From Paragorgia papillata (lineage: Eukaryota; Cnidaria; Anthozoa; Scleralcyonacea; Coralliidae): a stretch of DNA of 64,000 bases. The DNA lies in contig JAWNZC010000234.1 of the NCBI GenBank assembly GCA_035771165.1, forward strand, positions 3,075,001 to 3,139,000, read 5' to 3'. Of the stretch, positions 45,301 to 55,967 are shown one piece after another (within the stretch, counting starts at the first letter, position 1; every line of letters starts with the position of its first letter). The notes below the pieces were generated by a model. That model had not been told where the DNA came from. It saw nothing but the letters and a program-made list of their open reading frames with translations, and searched no databases. Made by a program: the position numbers and the translations under genes.

Positions 45301-48300
45301 CGAAGGCTCTATTTTAATAGGATCTGATAGGATCTGAAGATAAAACAGAATAGGTATTTCTATCATTTTATAAAGCTTTCTCGTAATATTGGCTTTTGTC
45401 CATGACCACAACACAATTACCTTCATCTGCTGATAGAACAAGTCTATCTCATTCTAGAGCCTTGAAAATATTGCTGTCTAAGTTTTTCAAAGGTGGCTTG
45501 GCCCCATTGAAATGTAAAAAGACTGGAACGATAACTCAGGGGGGATTTTGAAGCCAGTGCTAGTCTCTTTGCAGGTAGCTCCAGTGCTTCAAGTTACTTA
45601 ATTTTCATCCTGCCATATATTTTATTTGGGACGATAACAAATTACTCCAAAACAACGAATAGTTGAAATACATTTTGTACGTATGTTTTTAGAAATAGCA
45701 TTGCCTTCAATTTGATGTATTGCATAAGTTTCTTCGTTATGTTAAACTTTTTCAAATGTGGTATATGTTCGGTCATATTTCGTTGGGAAATAACACTAAG
45801 AAACTTGTTGTAGTTTTTCTGAGTTTTGTGCTGAAATACTTAACGCCGAACGTTGGGCTGTATATGAAACTGAAGCTATTGAAAAATTCTATTTGGTATC
45901 TTCAAGAGTTTAGCTAAAAGGGAAATAATTAAAAACTATAAAAACAACTGCCATTTTGTAACGTTCGGCAAACAAAATCGCAGTTGTTTTTCTATTTTTT
46001 AAATATTTCCCTTTTAGGTAAAGTCTTGAAGTTTCTATACCAAATAGCATTTTTCAATAGCTTTAACAACATATATAGCCCAACGTTCAGCGTTAAGTAT
46101 TTCAGCTCAAAACTCAGAAAAACCAACATTTAAAGATTTTTGGCTTCATCCAATCATAGGACCTGTTTATGGAGTTAGCGTTCCAGTCTTCCTATAGAGT
46201 TCACTGCTTGGCCCACTTTAGAATGCTTCTGACTTCAGCTCTCACCAGACGTTTTTGATCGTCACCTAGTCGAAAAATTCCTTCTTCGACGGCAACGATC
46301 TCAGCTGTTGAGACCTTATGAGTTGCTATAGCAAACTTTAAACTTTTTTGCAGATCGTTTCTTTCTAAGTCAGACAACTCTTTTTCAGAAAGATTCAAGG
46401 CAAAGATGGGTGTGTGGCACCAGACGACCGTTTTTTCTCAAACAATCACAGCAATTTTTGGTTGTGTCTAGATCTAAGTTTAAGTTTAAGAGAGGTTAAT
46501 TTACGCAGCAGAAATCTTTCACCAAATTGATGTCAGATTAATTAATCAAAACAGAGAGCTCATTGATAGCAAGATTGCATTCAGTTCGCAGATTCCGCAT
46601 AGAATGATCTATACATAATTTCAGGAAAGAGAAACCAGTATTTTAGACGAGCCTAGAATTTACCAAAGACTTTTGTTGGCCAAAGATGAAATCCTATTGG
46701 TCAAATCATGGTCACATCTTGTTCAACAAACTCAATGTTTCTTTCCGCGGGAACATTGCACTGTTTCCCTCTGACGTCAACAATGAAGAAGGAAACAGTG
46801 CACTGTTTCATTCTGACGTCAGCTTTAATCATGCGTTGTTCACGTGAATACACAATGATTATTTTATTTATTTATTTATTTATTAAGTTTTGCCACAAGG
46901 TTCAACAAGACTAGGAATTAATTAAAATAAAAAAAAAATAAAAAGGTACTTAATTACTCATAGTGAAAGTTAAGTTACATCGTAAAATATATAATAATGT
47001 GGCAGGGTTGCCGCAACGGCGAACGCCAATTACTGCGGTCCCAAACAAAAAGAAAAGGCCATCAGATCAAGAACTTTGGACATTTTAAAAAACAAGAGCT
47101 TGTTTCGAGCTTGTTTGGTACGAGATAGCTAATTTGCATATCATTTTCTTAGCATATAGGCGGAGTTATATGGGGAGCACGGGTGGCGTGTGCTGTTAGC
47201 GCGCTGTCTCTCACCAAAAAGTTAAGCCCGGTTAGACGGGGTTAGTACTTCGATGGGTGACTGCTCGGGAATGACCCCGTTGTCGGGCTTGGACTCGTGT
47301 GAGTAGAGTTGTAGTTGATCTCTCCTGTGCTTCGAGGGTTTTTCGGCGGGTTCTCCGGTTTTCATCCCTCCATAAAATCAACACCTAATATCTTAGCTGT
47401 GATCCGTGGTCTGAACTGTGTCGTATGGCGGCTGCTTGGAGCGCCTTTGATATGCCTCGACACGGCCAAGTTGATCTGCGTCCTTCGCAATTCAGCCACT
47501 GGCTGCAAGTAAGGATTTTATCCTTTATCCTTTATTTCCAGCAGTTTGAAATTCCAGAAAATTAGAATTCTGATATTCAATTGTTTTTGCTTTTGGTGAA
47601 GAAAAATCTCCTTTTCGACCGCACTGGATATTTCGCTACGATGACTATAGACCGGACATTCGCACAACGCATGCGCAATATACTTTATTTTAAACTTTGC
47701 TTGTTGGATTTTTTCAACAACGAACGAAAGGTCCGATATTATTAAGTCTTAATTGGCGTGGAAAACTTATTCATACTTACCTTTCTCGTCTGAAAGATGC
47801 ATCGTCGTTGACATTCCCTACTGTCTGTCTTTCAAATGATTAAAATTGAAGAAAAAATACTTTTGATATTCCACAGAATCTACCTACAACTAAACATAGT
47901 TAGATACACGTTCAGTTAAGGAGTATAAAGCTGATTCGAAACAGCAAGCAAAAACTACTGACTTTATTCTACTTTATTCTACTCTATTCTATCTTATTCT
48001 ATTTAACAGTTATACCATGAGCTCGAGTCGTATATGAGCTCATAGCCAACGAGGCGCTTCGCCGAGTTGGCTATTAGTTCGTTTACGACGAGAGCGAATG
48101 GTATAACTGTTTTATTATATAGCCAAGCACTGTACAAGAGACAAAATTACAGCGAAATGTTTGAAACGTCAAACTTCCGGCATAGGCAACAGGCAACTAA
48201 TACTTCCGCCATGGGTAATGATGCATTCACAGAGTTTCTCGCTGAGCTGTTCGGCAAACAGCTTCAGTGAAATGTTGCATAAATGTTGCTCGAGAGGCAA

Positions 48301-51300
48301 AAAATGTGTTAAGCAGATCAACAAAAAAGATTAAAAGGTACCTTCATGAAGTCAAAAGGTGGGTCAGTTGTTTATATTAGTGTTGCTGTCGTGAAAAAGG
48401 TTTTGATTTCATGCAAAAATGAAACTGAAACACCTTCGGCAGTGAAACTAAATTACTTAGTTGGTTGTTTTTGAAAAAGAACATGCTTTTTACTACTCCA
48501 AATGCTTATCTAAATAAAAAAAGTCTCTTTACTGGTGATCTCCTATGAAATGTGTGTTGTAAGCTTGATTTTAACCGTGAGTTTCTTTGTTTGGCAACAA
48601 ATGAATATCAACCCGCTAATTTAGTCGTGTTTCTGAAGTAAAAAGACGTAATGTTTAGGTGAATTTTACCATTTGACATGCTAAATTGTGTATTTATTAA
48701 TGTATTTTTACACAATGTTGTTTTTTTATGCATTGGAATGAGGGTGTTGATTTTTTTCTGTATAAAAATCCGTCAATTTCAACTCTTTTCGGAAGTTTAA
48801 AAAAAACATGCCGCCATCTTGTTTTTCCTCTACTAGCAGGATATGAGCTGATAGCCTAGTAGTAGGGAACCAATCAGATTACGCAAAAGCTCATATCCGA
48901 TAGCATGCTATATAATAATATATTTTATTCCAGTCTAGTCTAGTCTAGTCTAGTCTAGTCTAGTATAGTCTAGCCATCCCTACCATATTCTAACTATACC
49001 TTAACCTATTCTATTATGATATTCAATTGTTTTTGCTTTTGGTGAAGAAAAATCTACTTTTCGACCGTTCTGGATATTTCGGTACGATGACTCTACACCA
49101 GACATTCGCACAACGCATGTGCAATAAATTTATTTTAAACTTTGCTTGTTGGATTTTTTCAACAACGAACGCAAGGTCCGATATGATTTTATTTCTTATG
49201 TACATACATACATACATACTTAAATTTATAAAATACAGTAAAATTAATATGCTGCTTAGGTAACGTTGCATGGTAAAAAAATATCGAAATAGTAAAGGTT
49301 CTATAAATTGAATTGAACTGTACGTTTCTTTGATAAAGGGCCTTAGCTCGAAACGCTATCGAACTGCATGCAATATTCCTTAATCTAAATTGCACTTCAA
49401 GTTTTAGGCTGCAGTATTTAAAAATTATTGGGGCCAACCAGCTATGCGTCTACAAATTATTTGGTCCCACCAGTTACAAATTCTTGGGGCCCACAAGGTA
49501 CAGATCGTCAGGGCCCACCAGGAAATCTCACGATTTCGCTGTGGGCCACGCCGCTCTTGTGCTTAGTTGTCGCGTTCAGTCAAGTGATCATCATCTGTGA
49601 TCTGTAATTACAGTATACATACACGGAAAATGTATTGTTTTTTGTTAAATACACATTGTAAAATTCTAATTATAAGACCTGTGGTCGGAGCTTATATAGC
49701 ATTAATGCCGCGAGTGTGCCTATGATCGAGAGAGCTTCTAGTTATCGGAAGCGAAAAAATGTTTGGAGACACATACCTCAGACACATTACGTTTTCCCTG
49801 TATATTTGCTCTAGATGTGCCTTTACAATACAACAACATATGCATATTTAAGTTGGATGTACACTTTTATATATTTGTGTCATTCTTCTACTTAATCTTT
49901 ACATGTAGTACTGTGGAAGAGTTGTGCTGATTTGTACAAAAATGGAGTAAAAGAAAATGGCGTGTACACAATTGATCCAGATGAGCAAGGAGCTTTTGAT
50001 GTAAGGTGTGACATGACAATTGATCAAGGAGGTTGGACTGTTTTTCAAAGACGAATGGACGGAAGCGTGGATTTTTATCTAAATTGGACTGACTACAAAA
50101 ATGGATTTGGTAATCTCAGTGGAGAGTTCTGGCTTGGACTGGACAAGATAAATCGTTTGTCAAAGAGTGGTCAAGATGTTTTGAGAGTTGATCTGGAAGA
50201 TTTTGAAGGCGAGACACGTTACGCTAAGTACAGCACATTTGCCATGGCAGATGAAACGGACCTATATAACTTGACAGTTGGAGGTTATTCAGGTGAGAAA
50301 CGTTTTATTTGAGAAAGTTATTAACAAGGTACAAATATAGTTGTTTGTAGTTGCGTATTAGAAAATTGAAACGTGTCGTATGCTTGGTCAAATTTGTGCA
50401 AAACAAGTCGTCACAATTGCAGTATTGCAGAAGAATTGCTTTCTACTCTGTGCGACGATTGTAGAAACTTGTCTGGCGAAGATTTTGGCTATTGTACAAA
50501 GTGGTAAATGTCTTGTTATAGCACGTTCACACGATCTAATTAAGCGGGTCCGATTATTGTGCTGATGTATGCATGTGATTGACTAGAGTGACTTACAAGA
50601 GTTGAAATATAGTAAGGTTGGGTATACTACCGAACGTAGATTACGTGATTCGAGCGAAGGTCGTTCGTCAGAGAGAAACGTCACACTACTTTGATTTACA
50701 AGAGTGTCAACTAATTTGCCTGCGAACACTACAGTTTTTACTTTGATATGTAAATCACATACATTAAGGTGGCTCCATACAGTTTCTTGAAAAATGGAAA
50801 ATACAAGTTTGAGAGTCCAAAACACGTGCATAAACAATTCGGAAAAAGAATAAAAATCAATGTTATGCATAGTTAAACATTCTGACAATCAAAAACTGTT
50901 ACCAAATAAATAGTAGTTACCAAGTAAAGAGTAATCAATAGGTCGATTTTAAAAAAAATTCTGTAGATCCAAATTATTTAAAAATTAACAAACATGATTT
51001 TTCCGAGAAAAAAAATTATTCGTTCTACAGAATTGTTTTAAAATCGGCCTATTGATTGCTGATACTTCAAGAAAAGTTTTAATGAAAAAAAAGTTGGGAG
51101 TCACCAAAGTTTTTTTCGAATTAAATTAGTTTGAAGGGTAATTGGCAGCCATTTTGAAACGTCATTGTTGCCATAGCAACAACGGTTGCCATTTATTTGC
51201 TAACAGTTTTTGATTATCAGACTATTTAACTACGCATAACATTTAGGTTTATTCTTTTTCCGATTTCTTTATGCACGTGTTTTGGACTTTCCACTTTTCA

Positions 51301-51967
51301 AGAAACTGTATGGAGCCACCTTAAAAGGAGATTAAAATCTGATTATTTTACAACTCATTAATAATTTATGAGAAAAATTTAAAAGAAATATATATTTAAT
51401 CAGCATTTAGAAATCGGAAGAAGATTACGGTCACATTTAGCAAACGTTTTGGTCGATTTTGTCTTAAAATATCGATTCGTTTCAGAAGCTATATCCAACA
51501 CTCGTCAGTGTTTGTTCTCTGATGTCTAAATACAGTCAAGCTGGTTAAAACAACACGTGGATTTGCCTCGTATTTTCAACCTACTTGAGTGGCTGTATTT
51601 AGAAGTTAGAGAAAGAACACTGACGAGTGTTGGATATATTAGATAGGATCATGTAAACGTGTCTTTACACGGACATGGTGCATTTTTTGTCTCCTTACAA
51701 GGTAATGCTGGTGACGCACTTGCTTTTCACAATGGAATGAAGTTTAGCACTAAAGATAAAGATAATGATAAATGGAGTGATGTAAACTGTCCTGTGGTTT
51801 GTAAAGGTGCCTGGTGGTACAAGAAGTGTCTTCACTCCAACTTAAATGGTTTGTATCTGCGTGGTGCTTTCACCAAACGTGCTCAAGGCGTTGTCTGGTA
51901 TAACTGGAAAGGACCCTACTATTCTTTAAAGACAACTGAAATGAAAATCAAGCCTCGCAACTTTTAG
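42362..51967 (+). CDS. Secreted PAN/apple and fibrinogen C-terminal domain protein
   Basis: Five exons with GT-AG borders and matching phases: 42362-42503, 43206-43423, 43741-43795, 49909-50292, 51702-51967. They total 1065 bp, 354 residues. Exon one is a signal peptide (LAIGILVFVIVSTLA). Exon two is a PAN/apple-like module (CTRLCMDKRPQCKSVNYG, CQLN). Exon three is a short linker with one Cys. Exons four and five form a complete fibrinogen-related domain: GGWTVFQRRMDGSVDFYLNW, GEFWLGLDKI, GYSGNAGDALAFHNGMKFST, CPVVCKGAWWYKKC, SNLNGLY. Such proteins are extracellular lectin-like molecules used in recognition or adhesion (family knowledge); the ligand is unknown. No break is seen, unlike almost everything else here. 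Intron three (6.1 kb) is full of repeats. Confidence 0.85.
42580..43150 (+). repeat. Pentanucleotide CTCCA satellite in intron 1
   Basis: (ACTCC)n and close variants for about 250 bp (42585-42845), then decaying CTC-rich sequence to 43150. The sense strand is almost pure pyrimidine plus A with no G. Apparent long frames on both strands are translations of the repeat. Confidence 0.9.
43440..43640 (+). repeat. Degenerate CTTGTG-rich repeat in intron 2
   Basis: Loose repeats of CTTGTG/CTTTTG hexamers. They produce Phe/Leu/Cys-rich spurious frames. Confidence 0.6.
43800..44350. other. Intron 3 start, nothing definite
   Basis: No coding or clear repeat structure recognised. Confidence 0.4.
44353..45490 (-). 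mobile_element. Penelope-like remnant with internal deletion
   Basis: Minus strand, from 45490 down: an N-terminal RT-region piece (TKANITRKLYKMIE), then GVYRKPTHTDKYIPFDSHHS of the RT thumb, SRAESRESEQQYVF, IYSIPCND and NQEYIGKTKRQFG of the GIY-YIG part. The palm with the catalytic acids is missing: sequence jumps from LSDPIKIEPS to FTVERETNGSLP near 45300. Several frameshifts and stops. It lies in intron 3 of the fibrinogen-type gene, on the opposite strand. Confidence 0.7.
45808..46126. repeat. Large foldback with ~145-bp arms
   Basis: Arms 45808-45952 and 45979-46126 are imperfect complements (shared blocks GAAATACTTAACG, AACGTTGGGCT, CTATTTGGTAT, CTAAAAGGGAAAT). The loop is about 25 bp. 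Both strands look open because of the symmetry. Confidence 0.75.
46740..46830 (+). repeat. Duplicated block with two TGACGTCA palindromes
   Basis: Two tandem copies of GCACTGTTTC-N3-CTGACGTCA, about 40 bp apart. TGACGTCA is the CRE palindrome, so it might bind CREB/ATF-type factors; its position deep in an intron makes this speculative. Confidence 0.4.
47170..47545 (+). mobile_element. SINE with tRNA-like head and 5S rRNA-like segment
   Basis: The head (GGTGGCGTGTGCTGTTAGCG) resembles a tRNA A-box. Then 47218-47292 resembles the 3' half of 5S rRNA (GGTTAGTACTTCGATGGGTG). A body shared with 26415-26545 (CGAGGGTTTTTCGG) follows, and a (TTTATCC)n-type tail ends near 47545. This is a composite SINE. 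Confidence 0.65.
47570..47737 (+). repeat. ~170-bp direct repeat, copy 1
   Basis: Matches 49017-49185 in direct orientation (ATTCAATTGTTTTTGCTTTT at the start, CAACAACGAACG near the end). The pair brackets the ~850-bp dispersed repeat and CTATT/CTAGT microsatellites. Confidence 0.75.
48075..48925. repeat. ~850-bp dispersed repeat, copy 2
   Basis: Direct-orientation homologue of 25503-26353. A hairpin AGCCAACGAGGCGCTTCGCC lies just upstream (48036-48072). No long coding frame. Confidence 0.7.
48933..48975 (+). repeat. TAGTC microsatellite
   Basis: (AGTCT)n tract, about eight units. Confidence 0.9.
49017..49185 (+). repeat. ~170-bp direct repeat, copy 2
   Basis: See 47570-47737. Confidence 0.75.
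49247..49560. repeat. Truncated relative of the hAT-like element
   Basis: Inverted homologue of the inner and one terminal part of 28110-28665. It ends in GGGCCACGCCGC. The other terminus is absent. Confidence 0.6.
50768..51320. mobile_element. TTAA-flanked non-autonomous DNA transposon
   Basis: Ends GGTGGCTCCATACAG and CTGTATGGAGCCACC, with TTAA on both sides (50764-50767, 51321-51324). The inverted arms run about 200 bp. TTAA targeting suggests piggyBac or Kolobok origin. It lies in intron 4 of the fibrinogen-type gene. Confidence 0.75.
51491..51637. repeat. Foldback MITE
   Basis: TATCCAACACTCGTCAGTGT pairs with ACACTGACGAGTGTTGGATA; arms about 50 bp. In intron 4, just upstream of the last exon. 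Confidence 0.75.
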
Positions 51968-52378
51968 AATATCTTTGTTTGCACAAAACAGCGTTATTGT
52001 TGGAGAAAATCTCATTTATTAGTCATAATTACTTTTGTTATATATCAGGCGTCAAAATCCGTTGTTCTAGGGTTCTGATTTTCTGATTGGGTGAGCAGTT
52101 TTTGCGCGACAGTCAAAAAATTTGAGCGTGATGTTTTTCGCGTAACCCATGGCAGCGGGCAACATTACATTTCAAAATTTGATTGGGACCAATCCTGCAT
52201 TCATTAAGCGTTAATCTGTTGTTTTCCGTATTTTCTAACTGACTGTTTCACTTCACAGACAATAAAAGCTTTATTAATTCGTACCAAGGTGTGGGAAAAA
52301 ACCCCTCCGTTTTATTTGTATGATCAACTCTGTCTTCTTTGAAATAGCACTAAAAATGACCGAGTAACATATTTTGTA
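51968..52378. other. 3' flank of the fibrinogen-type gene
   Basis: No gene. AATAAAA at 52261-52267 could serve as a polyadenylation signal; this is unproven. Confidence 0.4.
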
Positions 52379-52383
52379 CCCTG

Positions 52384-52504
52384 TGTGTGATTAAGCTTTA
52401 TTCAATCTGGACTCCTTACACTAACACGACTTCTTATATAACATCTAGCTCAACTAATTTGCATGTTACAGAATAACTTATAATCTACCGGAACTCATAT
52501 TACA
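52384..52504 (-). repeat. 3' LTR of the Gypsy element
   Basis: 121 bp, 5'-TGTAATATGAG...ATCACACA-3' on the minus strand. It contains TATATAAG and AATAAA. It matches the other LTR except for a 6-bp length difference. A purine tract (AAAAAAAAGGAGA) lies directly upstream. Confidence 0.9.
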
Positions 52505-52659
52505 TCTCCTTTTTTTTCTAAATAATAAGATTTTCTCACATTAAAACAATTTTTTATATAAATCTAATTTAAAGTACCTTGACTAATTTTGAATTTGATT
52601 ACGCCAGAATACTAAAGTTCCAAATGCTAATAAAGTTTGTAAAGTCTAATATAAAGTTT

Positions 52660-54354
52660 CTATAGATCTAGTTTCTTTGGTGGTCTTACAACTCTACCAA
52701 ATCTAGTTTTCTTCATGCTCGGTTCTGTTCGTTCACAACTTTCGCCCTTTTCATCTTGCTCCTTCTCCATTCCATCTCTTGGACTTGTTCTCTGTTGTGC
52801 TTCCTGTTTCTCTTCCGGTTCTTCCATTTCTTCGACTACAGACTCATGCGACTCATCCACCTTGAGAATGTGTCTTCGATTTCTTCTGTACTCTCTACCA
52901 CCGGATGCTACTACATAGGATCGCGGATATTCAGTCTCACGAACGACAACGCCTTTCTTCTTGAACCCATCTTTGCTTTGTAGTCTGACCACATCTCCTG
53001 TTTTCAATGGCTCTAGCGGCTTTGCTGTCCGATTGTAGTACTTTGTTTGTTGCTCTCGGTAATGCTGTAAACGCCTTTGGACTTCTCTTGTCTCTAATGG
53101 CTGAGGTTGTAATTGTTCTTCAGTAACTGGTAGTAGCGTCTTGGTGCGTCTAGACATCAGTCGTTGAGCTGGACTTCCTAAAACTTCGTCTCTTGGCGTA
53201 TTACGCTGATTCAGTAGAGAAAGATAACAGTCTTCTCCATCTTCTTTGGCTTTCTTCATCAACGTCTTCGCTGTTTGAACAGCACGTTCAATTCCACCAT
53301 TACTTTGTGGATAACACGGCGAACTGGTGACGTGTTGAAAACCCCATTTCTGCTCAAACTGTTTAAACTCTTTACTGTAAAATTGTGGGCCATTGTCCGT
53401 AACCAAGACATCTGGAATTCCATAACGGGCCATATGAGCCTTCAATTTGTGAACCACTGTGCCAGTGTTCTGACTTGGTAGTAAATCTACTTCGAACCAA
53501 CCAGAATAAAAGTCAGCAGTTATCAAATACTGTTTCTGTTCAAACTCGAATAGATCTGCTCCTATTCTTTGAAATGGTCTGCCTGGTACGGGATGAGGTT
53601 TGAGTGGTTCTCTCTGTTGTTGCTTCTTATTGCTGGTACATATACCACATTTTTTCACCATCTGTTCTATGTCACCATTGATTCCTGGCCAATACAACAA
53701 CTCGCGAGCTCTACGTTTGCTTGCTTCCACTCCTAAATGTGGCTGATGCACTGCCGTCATCATAAACGCACGCAGTGTCGTAGGAATCACCACCTTGTCA
53801 GTCTTGAATATGACATCATCATGAACTGCCAGTTCTTCTTTAAAATCCCAATAATGCTGCAGACACTGCATCACTTGGGACTTCCGTTCAGGCCAGCCTT
53901 CTTGGATCTTCAACTTCAGCGCTTGCAGCGTAGAATCTTTCTGGGTCTCGATCCGCAGTTCTTCCAATCTCGATGTCGACATTGGCAAAACAACATGAAC
54001 GTCTAGCTCTTCATCTAAGGTACCACTAGCTTCTAAAGGCAAGTAGGCTCGGCTTAGAGTATCCGCAATATGCAGTTCTTTTCCTCTTTTGTAGCAAACT
54101 TCCAGTTGGTACTGTTGAAGCTTCAGGAGCATTCGTTGTAGTCGTGCTAGGCAATCATGAAGCGGTTTCTTGAATATGTATATCAAGGGCTTGTGATCCG
54201 TCTCCACCACGATCTTCTTTCCATATATGTAGTTGTGAAACTTCTCACACGCAAACACTATGGCCAGCATTTCTTTTTCGATTTGCGCATATGCTCGCTG
54301 GGTGGTGGTTAATGCCTTCGAGGCATATGCTACAGGTTGTCCTCCTGCATGCAA
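52660..54354 (-). CDS. Gypsy Pol C-terminal part: RNase H and integrase
   Basis: Minus strand. Starts in RNase H (PVAYASKALT, VVETDHKPL) and continues to the integrase: HHCC zinc finger (HQPHLGVEASK ... CGICTSNK), catalytic core with ADLFEF/TADFYSGW (Asp), VTDNGPQF (Asp) and PQSNGGIERAVQ (Glu). The C-terminal tail is basic then acidic, with KTRFGRVVRPPKK near the end. It is in a different frame from the upstream Pol frame and overlaps it by 25 bp at a GGAGG stretch (about 54340). That may be a consensus error or a real break. No chromodomain was recognised. Confidence 0.85.
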   Translation of the reverse strand: MHAGGQPVAYASKALTTTQRAYAQIEKEMLAIVFACEKFHNYIYGKKIVVETDHKPLIYIFKKPLHDCLARLQRMLLKLQQYQLEVCYKRGKELHIADTLSRAYLPLEASGTLDEELDVHVVLPMSTSRLEELRIETQKDSTLQALKLKIQEGWPERKSQVMQCLQHYWDFKEELAVHDDVIFKTDKVVIPTTLRAFMMTAVHQPHLGVEASKRRARELLYWPGINGDIEQMVKKCGICTSNKKQQQREPLKPHPVPGRPFQRIGADLFEFEQKQYLITADFYSGWFEVDLLPSQNTGTVVHKLKAHMARYGIPDVLVTDNGPQFYSKEFKQFEQKWGFQHVTSSPCYPQSNGGIERAVQTAKTLMKKAKEDGEDCYLSLLNQRNTPRDEVLGSPAQRLMSRRTKTLLPVTEEQLQPQPLETREVQRRLQHYREQQTKYYNRTAKPLEPLKTGDVVRLQSKDGFKKKGVVVRETEYPRSYVVASGGREYRRNRRHILKVDESHESVVEEMEEPEEKQEAQQRTSPRDGMEKEQDEKGESCERTEPSMKKTRFGRVVRPPKKLDL

Positions 54355-55967
54355 ACTGCTCCCATTCCTGACTGGCTACTGTCAGCAGAGAGTGTTACGG
54401 GCTTTTCGACATCATAATACTTGAGAACCGGCGGCTCACAGCATGTCTCTTGTAGTTGTCGAAATGCGGTTTGTTGCTCATGATTCCACCTCCACGACGT
54501 ATCTTTCTTCAATAAACTTCTTAAGGGACCAGCTTTCTCTGATAAACTTGGTATAAATTTTGCCAAATACTGAATCATTCCCATGAAGCGTTGTAGGTCT
54601 TTCTTGCACGTAGGCTCGGGCATTCCGGTTATGGTGGCCACTTTCTCAGCATCTGGCTGCAGACCTTCTTCTGTAAGTTGATGACCAATATACAAGAGCT
54701 TGTTGGTTTTGATCTTACATTTCTCTTGACGCAGCTTTAAATTAACTTTCCGGGTTCTTTCTAGGGCTTGTACCAATCTTCTATCATGTTCACCTTCATC
54801 TTTTCCCCAGACCAAGATATCATCCGCGATAATTTCACAACCTTCGATACCTTCAAATAGCGTTTCCATTGTTCGTTGGAAAACCTCCGGGGCTGATGTA
54901 ATACCAAATGGTAATCGATGGAACTTGTAACGACCAAATGGTGTATTGAAGCACGTTAGGTTTGCTGATTCTTCGTCTAACTGTATTTGCCAAAATCCAC
55001 TGGCTGCATCCAAGGTTGAGAACACCTTTGCACCAGGCAATCTTGAGACAACTTCCTCGACGGTCTTCTTCATAGGATGATGCTCGCGTTTTATTGCTTG
55101 GTTCAAGTTATGCGGGTCGATGCAAATCCTCAACTTTCCTGGTTTAACAACTGTTACCATCGATAAGACCCACTCTGTTGGCTCTGTAACTGGGCTAACT
55201 ACACCAATCTTCTCCATTCGATCAAGTTCCGCTTTAATTCTTGGGCGTAGTGTTGCTGGAACTCTTCTTGGGCTATGGACTACAGGTTTGACATTCTTAT
55301 CAACTTCGATGTGATGATAGCCAGGCAAGCAACCAATCTCGGATGATGTGAATACGTCGCTGTATTTCTTTAGGAAGTCTTTTCCTGTGCTGTACTTCTT
55401 CCCCACATCTTGAACGCGCTGAATCAGGTTAAGTCTTTCACAGTCTTTTAATCCAAGAATCGCTTGCGTCGGACGGTCTACCACGTAGAATGCCACCTTG
55501 TAACTCTTCGACTTATAAACGGCATCAACAAAGACTTCTCCAATGACTTCGATTGTGTCTCCGCTGTAGGCTATAAGTTTGGTGTTTGTCCGAATGAGCT
55601 CGTTGTTTAGTTGCAAGGCTTTGTAAACTGTCTTGGGCAAGACGTTGCACTTTGCTCCTGTGTCTAACTTTAATTTCACAGCTTTGCTTTCGATGGTCAG
55701 CGTCGTATGCCACTCGTCATTACTCACTGCGACTCCATTCACATCTGCCAAAGTACCAAAGAAAAGTTCGCTGCTTTCCGTGTCATGAACTGTTTTTCTC
55801 TTGCTCATACACATCTTCGCAAAATGATTTTGTTTACCACATTCGTTGCACGCCTTTCCATAAGCAGGACACTTGTTTTTGTTTTGAATGTGCTTGAAAC
55901 CACAGTATTTGCATTGCATTTTCTGTCCTTCATGTGGTCTTGCTTCGTTGCCTCGCTTTGTTCTCAC
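54330..55967 (-). CDS. Gypsy Pol N-terminal part: zinc knuckle, protease, reverse transcriptase
   Basis: Minus strand. Zinc knuckles CNECGKQNHFAKMC preceded by a CKYCGFKH site. Aspartic protease LDTGAKCNVLP. RT with VVKPGKLRICIDPHNLNQ, LPFGITSAPEVFQR and the active site IIADDILVWG. It ends in the front of RNase H (TLSADSSQSGMGAV). It is in the -1 frame relative to gag and overlaps it by 4 bases, so it is probably reached by -1 frameshifting near 55965-55980. Confidence 0.9.
   Translation of the reverse strand: MRTKRGNEARPHEGQKMQCKYCGFKHIQNKNKCPAYGKACNECGKQNHFAKMCMSKRKTVHDTESSELFFGTLADVNGVAVSNDEWHTTLTIESKAVKLKLDTGAKCNVLPKTVYKALQLNNELIRTNTKLIAYSGDTIEVIGEVFVDAVYKSKSYKVAFYVVDRPTQAILGLKDCERLNLIQRVQDVGKKYSTGKDFLKKYSDVFTSSEIGCLPGYHHIEVDKNVKPVVHSPRRVPATLRPRIKAELDRMEKIGVVSPVTEPTEWVLSMVTVVKPGKLRICIDPHNLNQAIKREHHPMKKTVEEVVSRLPGAKVFSTLDAASGFWQIQLDEESANLTCFNTPFGRYKFHRLPFGITSAPEVFQRTMETLFEGIEGCEIIADDILVWGKDEGEHDRRLVQALERTRKVNLKLRQEKCKIKTNKLLYIGHQLTEEGLQPDAEKVATITGMPEPTCKKDLQRFMGMIQYLAKFIPSLSEKAGPLRSLLKKDTSWRWNHEQQTAFRQLQETCCEPPVLKYYDVEKPVTLSADSSQSGMGAVCMQEDNL

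Noticed and set aside
47218..47292. 5S rRNA gene
   Set aside because: Only the 3' half resembles 5S, and it is embedded in a SINE body with a tail.
42362..51967. Venom ryncolin/ficolin-type toxin
   Set aside because: A fibrinogen-related domain plus PAN module is widespread in non-toxic extracellular proteins; nothing in the sequence supports a toxin role.
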